From: Halanaerobium saccharolyticum
GTDB lineage: Bacteria > Bacillota > Halanaerobiia > Halanaerobiales > Halanaerobiaceae
Direction of reading: 5' to 3'
Assembly: GCF_004362045.1 (NCBI RefSeq)
Contig: NZ_SNWX01000001.1
Location: 1 to 64,000, forward strand
Length of the DNA stretch: 64,000 bases
Shown here: piece after piece, positions 56,727-64,000 of the stretch
How positions within the stretch are numbered: position 1 is the first letter of the stretch
How the letters are laid out: the number at the start of each line of letters is the position of its first letter
Notes under the pieces: generated by a model
The model's input: only the letters and a program-made list of their open reading frames with translations
What the model was told of the DNA's origin: nothing
The model's database searches: none
Translations under genes and position numbers: made by a program

Positions 56727-56807
56727 GGTACCGGGTACTTGTAAAATATTTCCTAAAATGATTACTGAAAGCAGTTAATTGGAGATATTTTACAAGTACC
56801 CGGTATC
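56727..56807. repeat. long inverted repeat after fba
   Basis: The 23-base arms (56727-56749 and 56785-56807) pair with one G-U position around a 35-base loop. The outer part GGTACCGGGTACTTGT is related in style to repeat family B but different in sequence. It may act as a weak terminator, as Ts follow. Confidence 0.75.
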
Positions 56808-56830
56808 TTTATTTAAAAAGGAGGATTTAA

Positions 56831-57850
56831 TTGTTACAGCTCTGGTTAGAATTTATTTTAATGGCAATTTTTATTATTATTTCAGGAACCTATTTATCAA
56901 AATATGGTGATATAATTGCTGATAAAAGCGGTCTTGGTCAGGCTTTTATTGGCGGGATTTTAATTGCGATGGCAACTTCACTGCCGGAACTGGTGACCAG
57001 TGTTAGTTCTGTTATTGTGGGTGCTCCAGATATTGCAGTTGGTAATGCTTTTGGCAGTAATACTTTTAATCTTGTTATTTTGGCCTTTGCGGATCTACTC
57101 CAGGGTAAAGGTCCCTTATTACTTCGAGTTAACTACAGCCATTTACTCTCCGGTCTGGTAGGAATTTTACTTTCCGCTCTGGTAGTCTTCAGCCTTATCT
57201 TATCTCATTTTATGAATTTTAATTTAAGTATTTTTGGTGTAGGAATAGACAGTATAATCCTATTGTTTACATATATTGTGACTGTAAGGATGATTTATCG
57301 TTATGATAAAAAGAACCCTCTTGATCCAGATGATCCGGTAAAAGAAGTTGATCCCAATCCGGATTACACTTTAAATAAGGCTCTAGTGGGATTTTTAGTT
57401 TGTGCAGTGGTTATTGTTTTCAGCGGTTATCGGTTAAGTATTACTGCTGATCAGATTTCGATGCTGACAGGTATTGACCAGAGTTTTATGGGGTCAATTA
57501 TGGTGGCTGCAGCAACTTCACTGCCGGAACTGGTTGCAACTATTGCTGCAATTAGGATTGGATCCTATAATATGGCTGTTGGAAATGTTTTCGGAAGTAA
57601 TATTTTCAATATGACAATTATCTTTTTTGCTGATGTATTTTATACTCAGGGAGTACTGTTAGATAATGTTCGGATAGTTCATATTTTAACAGCAACTGTC
57701 GGGATCATCATGGCTTCAATTATTTTGATTGGATTATTTTATCGTTCGCGCCGCTCCTTTATGTGGATGGGCTGGGACGCGATTGCCGCTGCCGTTGTTT
57801 ATTTTGCAGGAGTTTATCTGCTCTTTCAGCTTGGACTGAATGTAATTTAA
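56831..57850 (+). CDS. calcium/sodium antiporter (CaCA family, YrbG-like)
   Basis: The 339-residue membrane protein has about 10 segments. It has the two alpha-repeats of the CaCA family: MATSLPELVTSVSSVIVGAP with GNAFGSNTFNL, and AAATSLPELVATIAAIRIG with GNVFGSNIFNM. The two halves are inverted copies. A central acidic loop holds NPLDPDDPVKEVDPNPD. It exchanges cations with sodium or protons. The TTG start follows AAGGAGG. Confidence 0.9.
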   Translation: MLQLWLEFILMAIFIIISGTYLSKYGDIIADKSGLGQAFIGGILIAMATSLPELVTSVSSVIVGAPDIAVGNAFGSNTFNLVILAFADLLQGKGPLLLRVNYSHLLSGLVGILLSALVVFSLILSHFMNFNLSIFGVGIDSIILLFTYIVTVRMIYRYDKKNPLDPDDPVKEVDPNPDYTLNKALVGFLVCAVVIVFSGYRLSITADQISMLTGIDQSFMGSIMVAAATSLPELVATIAAIRIGSYNMAVGNVFGSNIFNMTIIFFADVFYTQGVLLDNVRIVHILTATVGIIMASIILIGLFYRSRRSFMWMGWDAIAAAVVYFAGVYLLFQLGLNVI

Positions 57851-58007
57851 TTTCAAATCAGAACATCCCGTTCTTCGGTCAGTTTTAACTCTGCTAATCA
57901 TTAATCTATTGCCGCCTCCTGCGGCAGGATTAACAAACAACTTAAAATTTAAGTATGACATAATTATTTTAAAAAAACAGGGATAATTTAAGAAAGGTGG
58001 ACTTGAT

Positions 58008-59267
58008 GTGCTTAACATCAGTGAACTAGAAAGAAAGACTATTACAGAATTACATGAGATAGCAAAGGAGATGGGTGTCAGCGGTTATTCGCAGATGCGG
58101 AAAAAGGATCTGATCTTTGCTATTTTAAAAAAGGGAACAGAAAAGGGAGGTAATATCTTTGCTGAAGGTGTACTGGAGATTATCCAGAGTGAGGGATATG
58201 GCTTTTTAAGACCCTCTAAGTATATACCTTCCAGTGATGATATATATATTTCAGCTTCTCAGATCCGGCGCTTTGATTTAAGAACCGGGGATGTTGTTTC
58301 CGGTCAGGTGAGAGAGCCCAAAGATAGTGAAAAATATTTTGCTATTTTAAGAATTGAGGCTGTCAACTATCAGGACCCGGAAAAAGCGAGAGAGCGCTCT
58401 CACTTTGAGGATTTAACTCCTTTGTACCCGGAAGAAAGATACAAACTGGAATATCACAAAAACGAGATTTCCTCCCGGATGATTGATCTGATTGCTCCGA
58501 TCGGTAAAGGACAGCGGGGACTTTTAGTTTCTCCTCCTAAAGCTGGAAAAACAGTGCTTTTAAAAAAGATAGCCAACAGTATTCGTCAAAATTATCCAGA
58601 AAGCAAGATGATGATTTTGCTTATTGATGAGCGTCCGGAAGAGGTAACAGATATGAGGCGTTCGGTTGATGCAGAGGTTATTGCTTCTACCTTTGATGAG
58701 CCGCCTGAAGAACATATTCAGGTTGCAGAACTGGTTTTAGAAAAGGCAAAGAGGCTGGTTGAACATAAAAATGATGTAGTTATCTTATTAGATAGTATTA
58801 CGAGACTGGCCAGAGCTGCCAATGTGACTATTCCTCCGAGCGGTAGAACTCTCTCCGGTGGTCTGGATCCAACAGCCATGCATTTCCCCAAAAGATTTTT
58901 TGGGGCAGCCCGGAATATTGAAGAAGGTGGGAGCCTGACAATTATTGCTACCTCTCTGGTAGATACAGGCAGCCGGATGGATGATGTAATTTATGAGGAG
59001 TTTAAGGGAACAGGTAATATGGAGCTCCACTTAAACCGCCGTCTGGCCGAAAGAAGACTCTTCCCTGCTATTGATATTAACCGCTCCGGTACCAGAAAAG
59101 AAGAAATGCTTCTGGGAGAAAAAGAACTGGAGATTATCTGGAAGCTGCGTCAGCAGACTCAGGATATGTCGGAATATGAACTGATGAGTACTTTCCTCAA
59201 ACAGCTAAAAAATACTAAAGATAATGAAGAACTGCTGCAGATGCTGGATAAGGTGTTTAAGAATTAA
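58008..59267 (+). CDS. rho: transcription termination factor Rho
   Basis: Rho is a hexameric RNA helicase that ends transcripts. The 419-residue protein has the N-terminal Rho_N helix bundle, an RNA-binding OB fold ([11 protein letters not shown]), the P-loop SPPKAGKT, Walker [14 protein letters not shown] and the C-terminal [18 protein letters not shown]. The GTG start is 9 bases after AAAGGTGG. The preceding 157-base gap holds a small GC hairpin (TGCCGC/GCGGCA near 57909) and no gene. Confidence 0.96.
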   Translation: MLNISELERKTITELHEIAKEMGVSGYSQMRKKDLIFAILKKGTEKGGNIFAEGVLEIIQSEGYGFLRPSKYIPSSDDIYISASQIRRFDLRTGDVVSGQVREPKDSEKYFAILRIEAVNYQDPEKARERSHFEDLTPLYPEERYKLEYHKNEISSRMIDLIAPIGKGQRGLLVSPPKAGKTVLLKKIANSIRQNYPESKMMILLIDERPEEVTDMRRSVDAEVIASTFDEPPEEHIQVAELVLEKAKRLVEHKNDVVILLDSITRLARAANVTIPPSGRTLSGGLDPTAMHFPKRFFGAARNIEEGGSLTIIATSLVDTGSRMDDVIYEEFKGTGNMELHLNRRLAERRLFPAIDINRSGTRKEEMLLGEKELEIIWKLRQQTQDMSEYELMSTFLKQLKNTKDNEELLQMLDKVFKN

Positions 59268-59306
59268 ATAAGATGATTTTGCAAAATTGAATAATCTACA
59301 AATGAG

Positions 59307-59337
59307 CCAGCTGTTTTTAATGACAGCTGGTTTTTTT
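59307..59337 (+). terminator. terminator of rho
   Basis: CCAGCTGT and ACAGCTGG form a perfect 8-bp stem with an 8-base loop, then seven Ts. Confidence 0.9.
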
Positions 59338-59513
59338 CATAATTGAGCTAAAACATTATTTTCAAAGTTCGGTAATTTTGTTGGGAATAAAAAGGTTATT
59401 TAGCGGGTTTTGTTGAATTAATTAAATATAGAACAAAAATTAAATATTCTGTTTATTCAAACAGCAGATAAGAGGGCATTTATAGGCAGAAGATTAAAAT
59501 AGGAGGAATTTTA

Positions 59514-60572
59514 ATGACCAAAAGTATTGTACCGGCCAGACTAAATGAGAGTAATGATAAGTTAATCTTATTAGACCAGACTTTATTACCGGAAGAGGAG
59601 AAATATCTGGAGCTTGACACAAAAGAAGGGGTCTGGAAGGCAATTAAAAACTTAAGTGTCAGAGGAGCACCGGCGATTGGGATTGCAGCCGCTTACGGTC
59701 TCTATGTCTGCTTAAAAAAAATTGAAACAGATTCAGTTTCTGAGTTAGAAAAGGAACTTGTAAAAATCAGTGATCATCTTGCTGCTTCCAGACCAACAGC
59801 GGTCAATCTTTTCTGGGCTTTAAAAAGAATGAAAAAAAGATTTGACTTAGAAAAAAATGAGGGTAAAAATGTTCAGGAAATCAAAGATGCCTTATTAGAA
59901 GAAAGTAATCAGATTTTAAAAGAAGATCAGGAAATGGATAAAGCAATTGGCGAACATGCTCTGAGATTACTTGAGCCGGGTATGGGACTTTTAACTCACT
60001 GTAATGCAGGAGGACTGGCAACTTCTGGCTATGGCACAGCAGAAGCGCCGATGTATCTGGGCTGTGACCGGGGTTATGATTTTAAAATTTATGCTGATGA
60101 GACCAGACCACTGCTGCAGGGAGCCCGGATAACTGCTTTTGAATTATATGAGGCCGGTCTGGATGTAACTGTAATTACCGATAACATGGCAGCTCAGGTG
60201 ATGAAAGAAGGAAAAATTGATGCTGTTTTAGTTGGATCGGATAGAATTGCTGCTAATGGTGATGCTGCTAATAAAATAGGAACTCTGGGAGTTGCAATTT
60301 TAGCTAAAGAATATGGAATTCCATTCTATTTTCTGGCTCCTACTTCTACTATTGATCTGGAAACTGAAACTGGAGCAGATATTGAAATTGAATTAAGAGA
60401 TCCCGAAGAAATTAGAAATGGATTTGGCAAAAGAACTGCCCCGAAAGAAGTGAAGGCATATAACCCAGCTTTTGATGTCACACCTAAAGAATATATTACC
60501 GCTATTATTACTGAAAAAGGAATAGTAGAACCTCCATTTAGGGAAAATATTAAAAAATTATTTAAAGATTAA
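59514..60572 (+). CDS. mtnA: methylthioribose-1-phosphate isomerase
   Basis: MtnA isomerises 5-methylthioribose-1-phosphate in methionine salvage. The 352-residue protein has [18 protein letters not shown], the catalytic cysteine in [11 protein letters not shown] and the aspartate in [17 protein letters not shown]. Together with the phosphorylase downstream it could process methylthioadenosine. Other members of the family act on ribose-1,5-bisphosphate, so the exact substrate is inferred. Confidence 0.9.
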   Translation: MTKSIVPARLNESNDKLILLDQTLLPEEEKYLELDTKEGVWKAIKNLSVRGAPAIGIAAAYGLYVCLKKIETDSVSELEKELVKISDHLAASRPTAVNLFWALKRMKKRFDLEKNEGKNVQEIKDALLEESNQILKEDQEMDKAIGEHALRLLEPGMGLLTHCNAGGLATSGYGTAEAPMYLGCDRGYDFKIYADETRPLLQGARITAFELYEAGLDVTVITDNMAAQVMKEGKIDAVLVGSDRIAANGDAANKIGTLGVAILAKEYGIPFYFLAPTSTIDLETETGADIEIELRDPEEIRNGFGKRTAPKEVKAYNPAFDVTPKEYITAIITEKGIVEPPFRENIKKLFKD

Positions 60573-60693
60573 TAGTGTGTATTATGCATGGATATTCAAA
60601 AAAATTTGCCGATCAATAAAGGATTATATTAATTTATCGGGAATTTTATTATTAACAAAGTATCTATTAGTAGTGGAATTGGGGTTGAGAATT

Positions 60694-61425
60694 TTGAAGA
60701 AAGAGATATTTTTACCTATTTTAAAAACTGATAGTAAAAATATTAGAAAAAAAGCATTAGTCTGTGGAGATCCAGCCAGAGCTGACAAAATTGCCGGCTT
60801 TTTGTCCAACCCAGAAGAGATAAGCTATAATCGAGAATATAAACTGCTTAATGGTTTATATAATAATAAACCAATTAGTGTTTTGTCCCATGGAGTTGGT
60901 GGTCCGGGAGCCGGAGTGGCCTTTACAGAATTAATCAAAGGAGGGGTAGAAGAGATAATTAGAGTTGGAACAGCGGGTTCACTTTCTCAAAAGATTAAAG
61001 ATGGGGATCTTGTTATTGCCTCAGCTGCTGTCAGAAATGATGGTCTGACAGAGCAGCTTGTGGATTTATCTTATCCTGCAGTGGCTGACTGGGAAATTGT
61101 CAATAGGCTTAATCAAACAGCTAATGAATTAGAAATTAAGACAAGGACCGGCATTGTTTCGACAATTGCAGCTTTTTATCCGGAAATTGAATCATTGAGC
61201 AATAATTATTTCAGTCAGGCAGGGGCAATAGCTGTAGAAATGGAGGCCAGCGCTTTATTTGTTATTGCATCCTTAAATAACATTAAAGCAGGTGCAGTGC
61301 TGGCAATTGATGGCATAGCTGTTAATTTTGATGCTGATAGTTATGACCCTCATCGAGAAGAAGTTTCTCAGGCAGTTGAGCAGGAGATTGTTCTGGCACT
61401 TGAGGCTCTGACAAGAGAAAATTAA
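60694..61425 (+). CDS. purine/uridine nucleoside phosphorylase
   Basis: This PNP/UDP family enzyme has about 243 residues. I chose the TTG at 60694, a few bases after GGGGTTGAG; the frame runs further upstream, but those residues are not family-like. It has ALVCGDPARADKIAGFL, the VLSHGVGGPGAGVAF phosphate loop, RVGTAGSL and AVEMEASALFVIASL. With mtnA before it and a BMP nucleoside binding protein after it, the task is probably nucleoside or methylthioadenosine phosphorolysis. The base specificity cannot be told. Confidence 0.85.
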   Translation: MKKEIFLPILKTDSKNIRKKALVCGDPARADKIAGFLSNPEEISYNREYKLLNGLYNNKPISVLSHGVGGPGAGVAFTELIKGGVEEIIRVGTAGSLSQKIKDGDLVIASAAVRNDGLTEQLVDLSYPAVADWEIVNRLNQTANELEIKTRTGIVSTIAAFYPEIESLSNNYFSQAGAIAVEMEASALFVIASLNNIKAGAVLAIDGIAVNFDADSYDPHREEVSQAVEQEIVLALEALTREN

Positions 61426-61443
61426 AATTGGGAGGTAATATTT

Positions 61444-62445
61444 ATGCGAAAAAAATTATTATTAGTTGCTCTGTTTTTAATTTTAGCGACAGCTGTTTTA
61501 TCTTCTGCTGTGCTGGCCGAGGGAAGAATAGCAATCGTATTTGCAACAGGAGGATTGGGTGATCAGTCATTTAATGATATGGCTTTTAAAGGTATCAAAG
61601 CAGCCAGAGAAGAATATGGAATTAGTTTTGATGCAGCTGAACCTACTTCTATTTCTGAATATGAAACATATTTAACCCAGTTTTCAGCCTTAAATAGATA
61701 TGATTTGATAATATCTATTGGTTTTGATCAGGCTGATGCTCTGAATACGGTGTCTCAAAGATATCCTCAGCAAAAATATGCTATTGTAGATGCTGTAGTT
61801 AAACAGGATAATGTCGCCTCATATGTTTATGAGGAAAAGCAAAGAGGGTTTTTGATGGGAGCAGCCGCTGCTATGATGACCACCAGGACTAAAGATGAGA
61901 AGATTAATCCAGCTAAAGTAATAGGAGTCATCGGGGGAATGAAAATTCCTTTAATTGATGAAAATATCGCAGGTTATATAGCAGGAGCAGAATATATAGA
62001 TCCTGAAGTTAAAGTAATTCACTCTTATGTTGGCGGCTGGGCAGATCCTGCCAAAGGAAAAGAACTTGCTAAGGCTATGATAGAACAGCGAGCAGATGTT
62101 ATCTGGGGTGCTGCTGGTCGTTCTGGCCTGGGAGTGCTCAAAGCTGCTGCAGAAAACAATATCTATGGAATTGGAGCTGACTCTAATCAAAATCATGTTG
62201 CTCCAGAACATGTTTTAACAAATGGAATGAAATTTGTTAATCACACAGTAAAAAGAGCTGTTAAACAGGTTATAGAAAACAACTTTAAACCCGGAGTTCA
62301 TGTCCTTGGTATTGAAGAACAGGGACTGGGTTATACCGAAAGCCTGCTTCCAGCTGAGATTATTAAAAAGTTAGAGAAAATTAAAAATAAAATAGCAGCG
62401 GGAGAAATAAAAATCCCGGCCACTATTGAGGCAGCTAGAAAATAA
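61444..62445 (+). CDS. BMP family (PnrA-like) nucleoside ABC transporter binding protein
   Basis: The 333-residue binding protein has a signal peptide (1-25, cut after SSAVLAEG) and the BMP opening IAIVFATGGLGDQSFNDMAF. The pocket residues appear in ISIGFDQADALN and VIGVIGGMKIPLI. Typical Firmicutes members are lipoproteins, but there is no cysteine at the cleavage site, so it should be free in a periplasm. It follows the phosphorylase by 18 bases and precedes the ATPase gene. Confidence 0.9.
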   Translation: MRKKLLLVALFLILATAVLSSAVLAEGRIAIVFATGGLGDQSFNDMAFKGIKAAREEYGISFDAAEPTSISEYETYLTQFSALNRYDLIISIGFDQADALNTVSQRYPQQKYAIVDAVVKQDNVASYVYEEKQRGFLMGAAAAMMTTRTKDEKINPAKVIGVIGGMKIPLIDENIAGYIAGAEYIDPEVKVIHSYVGGWADPAKGKELAKAMIEQRADVIWGAAGRSGLGVLKAAAENNIYGIGADSNQNHVAPEHVLTNGMKFVNHTVKRAVKQVIENNFKPGVHVLGIEEQGLGYTESLLPAEIIKKLEKIKNKIAAGEIKIPATIEAARK

Positions 62446-62454
62446 CAAATATGC

Positions 62455-62485
62455 AATAGGGACAGAAATGTCCCTATTTTCTTTC
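62455..62485 (+). terminator. terminator or attenuator after BMP gene
   Basis: AATAGGGACA and TGTCCCTATT form a perfect 10-bp stem with a 4-base loop, then a T-rich tail. It separates the binding protein from its ATPase and could lower ATPase expression, a common pattern in ABC operons. Confidence 0.85.
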
Positions 62486-62502
62486 TATTTGAGTTGGAGG
62501 TG

Positions 62503-64000
62503 ATGACAATAAATGCTGTTGAAATGAAAAATATTTCTAAGTCTTTTGGTAGTGTTAAAGCAAATGACAGTATAGATTTTTCGGTAAAAAAAGGTGAAAT
62601 CCACTGTTTGCTTGGCGAAAATGGAGCGGGGAAGTCAACCCTGGTAAAAATCTTATTTGGTCTTTATAATAAAGATCAGGGCCAGATAAAAATAAATAAT
62701 AAGCCGGTAAAGATTAATAATCCAGCCGGGGCAATCAAAGAAAAGATGGGGATGATCCATCAGCATTTTATGTTAGTCGACAGATTTTCTATAATTGAAA
62801 ATATTATTGCAGGTCAGGAGCCAACCAGAACCTGGGGGACCAGTATTGATAAAAAGAAAGCTGCAGTTAAGGTTAAAGAAATATCTCAGAATTTTGGATT
62901 TGATCTGGATCCGGAAGCATTAATCGAAAATCTCTCAGTTGGAGAACAGCAGCGGGTGGAAATTATGAAAGCTTTATATCGCGAGGCAGAAATACTAATT
63001 TTAGATGAACCAACAGCGGTTTTAACGCCTCAGGAGACGGAAGAATTATTTGAAATCATGGAAAGTTTAAAAGAAGATAATAAAACAATAATTTTTATTA
63101 CTCATAAATTAAACGAAACAATGGAAATTGCTGATCGGATAACTATTTTAAGAGATGGTAAAAAGATAGGAACTGTTAATAAAAATGATACAACTCCGCA
63201 GAAATTAGCTAATATGATGGTCGGGAGAGAGGTTTTGTTAGATTTAGAAAAAAGCAGTAAAAATCCCGGAAAAGAAATTTTTTCAATTAAAAATTTAAGT
63301 TATAAAAACCCGGTCAGCGGTTTAGAACTTAATGAGATAAATATATCTTTTAAAAAGGGAGAGATTGTTGGACTGGCCGGAGTAGAAGGTAATGGACAGC
63401 TGGAGTTAGAAGAAATTATTGCCGGCTTAAAAGCTCCGGACAGTGGAGAAATACTCTTTAATTCTCAAAAAATAACTAAAGTTTCTACCCGGGAGCGGAG
63501 AAATATGGGGCTGGCACATATCCCCTCTGATAGAAATAAATACGGTTTAGTTGGAAACTTTTCTCTCGCTAAAAATATTTTGCTGGGCTCAGAGTGGAAT
63601 CCTGAGTTTAAAAATAAATTTATGATTGATTTTGATTATCTTAATAATTATACTGATCAAATTTTAAAAGAATATGATGTTCGCTTCTCTGGTAAAAATT
63701 CCAGGGCTTCAGAACTATCGGGAGGTAATCAGCAGAAGTTAATTATTGGAAGAGAATTGAGCAGAGGAGCAGAATTTGTTTTAGCAGCACAGCCAACAAG
63801 AGGTGTTGATATTGGGGCTATTGAATTTATACACAGGCAGCTGTTAAAAATTAGAGAAGAAGACAAGGCTGTATTTTTGATTTCGGCTGAACTGGACGAA
63901 CTGATGAGTTTAAGTGATAGAATTCTGGTTATCTATGAGGGGAATATTGTGGCCCGGGGTAAAGTAGAAGATTTTGATCAGGAAGAATTAGGACTCTTAA
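62503..64000 (+). CDS. BMP-type (simple sugar/nucleoside) ABC transporter ATPase (3' end outside window)
   Basis: The protein has two ABC domains. Domain 1 has Walker A GENGAGKST, signature LSVGEQQRVEI and Walker B ILILDEPTAVL. Domain 2 has AGVEGNGQLELEEII, signature ELSGGNQQKLIIGREL and the degenerate Walker B VLAAQPTRGVD. The ATG at 62503 lies only 2 bases after GGAGG, so an in-frame ATA (62509) or the ATG at 62524 could be the start. The frame is open to the window end, where EELGLL matches the usual C-terminus, so few residues are missing. Confidence 0.92.
   Translation, partial: MTINAVEMKNISKSFGSVKANDSIDFSVKKGEIHCLLGENGAGKSTLVKILFGLYNKDQGQIKINNKPVKINNPAGAIKEKMGMIHQHFMLVDRFSIIENIIAGQEPTRTWGTSIDKKKAAVKVKEISQNFGFDLDPEALIENLSVGEQQRVEIMKALYREAEILILDEPTAVLTPQETEELFEIMESLKEDNKTIIFITHKLNETMEIADRITILRDGKKIGTVNKNDTTPQKLANMMVGREVLLDLEKSSKNPGKEIFSIKNLSYKNPVSGLELNEINISFKKGEIVGLAGVEGNGQLELEEIIAGLKAPDSGEILFNSQKITKVSTRERRNMGLAHIPSDRNKYGLVGNFSLAKNILLGSEWNPEFKNKFMIDFDYLNNYTDQILKEYDVRFSGKNSRASELSGGNQQKLIIGRELSRGAEFVLAAQPTRGVDIGAIEFIHRQLLKIREEDKAVFLISAELDELMSLSDRILVIYEGNIVARGKVEDFDQEELGLL

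Noticed and set aside
60577-60693. Longer start for the nucleoside phosphorylase
   Set aside because: The added residues are not family-like and no ribosome-binding site fits; the TTG at 60694 does.

Overview
This is low-GC DNA of a Firmicutes-type bacterium. The chromosomal gene order is dnaX-ybaB-recR followed by tmk-darA-holB-ricT-yabA-trmN-rsmI-metG. T-box leaders, a long SRP RNA with an Alu domain, Rex and NiaR point the same way. Acidic proteins, an acidic tail on the thioredoxin reductase, many TTG starts and a substrate-binding protein with no lipobox suggest a halophilic anaerobe with an outer membrane, such as Halanaerobiales. That placement is inference; no species marker was tested.

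Region 1 (1-15.7 kb) is accessory and clearly more AT-rich than the rest. It opens with the 3' end of a group II intron, then a small phage-type replication module (DnaD-like organizer, G39P-like loader, Cys-rich small protein) and a convergent YvrJ-family gene. After a broken Mrr-like nuclease gene comes a defence island. Its first part is a MazG pyrophosphohydrolase in an operon with an EVE-domain McrB and a DUF2357/McrC nuclease. Its second part is a six-gene operon: DUF3467-like protein, unknown protein, HEPN protein, AAA+ ATPase (IetA-like), subtilisin-like protease (IetS-like) and a zinc-finger protein. The ATPase/protease pair matches the known IetAS pair; the other four genes are the most novel part of the window.

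Region 2 (15.7-33.4 kb) is housekeeping. It holds tRNA-Arg, tadA overlapping a tRNA-Ser, a second tRNA-Ser, SRP RNA, the dnaX-ybaB-recR operon, guaB, trxB, the tmk-to-rsmI operon, metG-rex-walJ-rlmH, and a lone rpsD on the minus strand.

Region 3 (33.4-46 kb) begins with a methyltransferase and a small secreted protein. Next are NiaR and a two-gene sodium:solute symporter that share a candidate operator. The aromatic amino acid genes follow: pheA behind a T-box with a Phe (TTC) specifier, then aroF-tyrA-aroA-hisC-aroF-aroC behind a T-box with a Tyr (TAC) specifier. The two DAHP synthases are close paralogues.

Region 4 (46-64 kb) contains a secreted SurA-N protein, M18 aminopeptidase, two thiol redox proteins, DUF1934-argS-pyrG, a crotonase, a zinc-ribbon protein, fba, a CaCA antiporter, rho, and a nucleoside/methylthioadenosine salvage group (mtnA, phosphorylase, BMP binding protein, ABC ATPase cut by the window end). 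Two families of short palindromic repeats are scattered through intergenic DNA from 20 kb onward.
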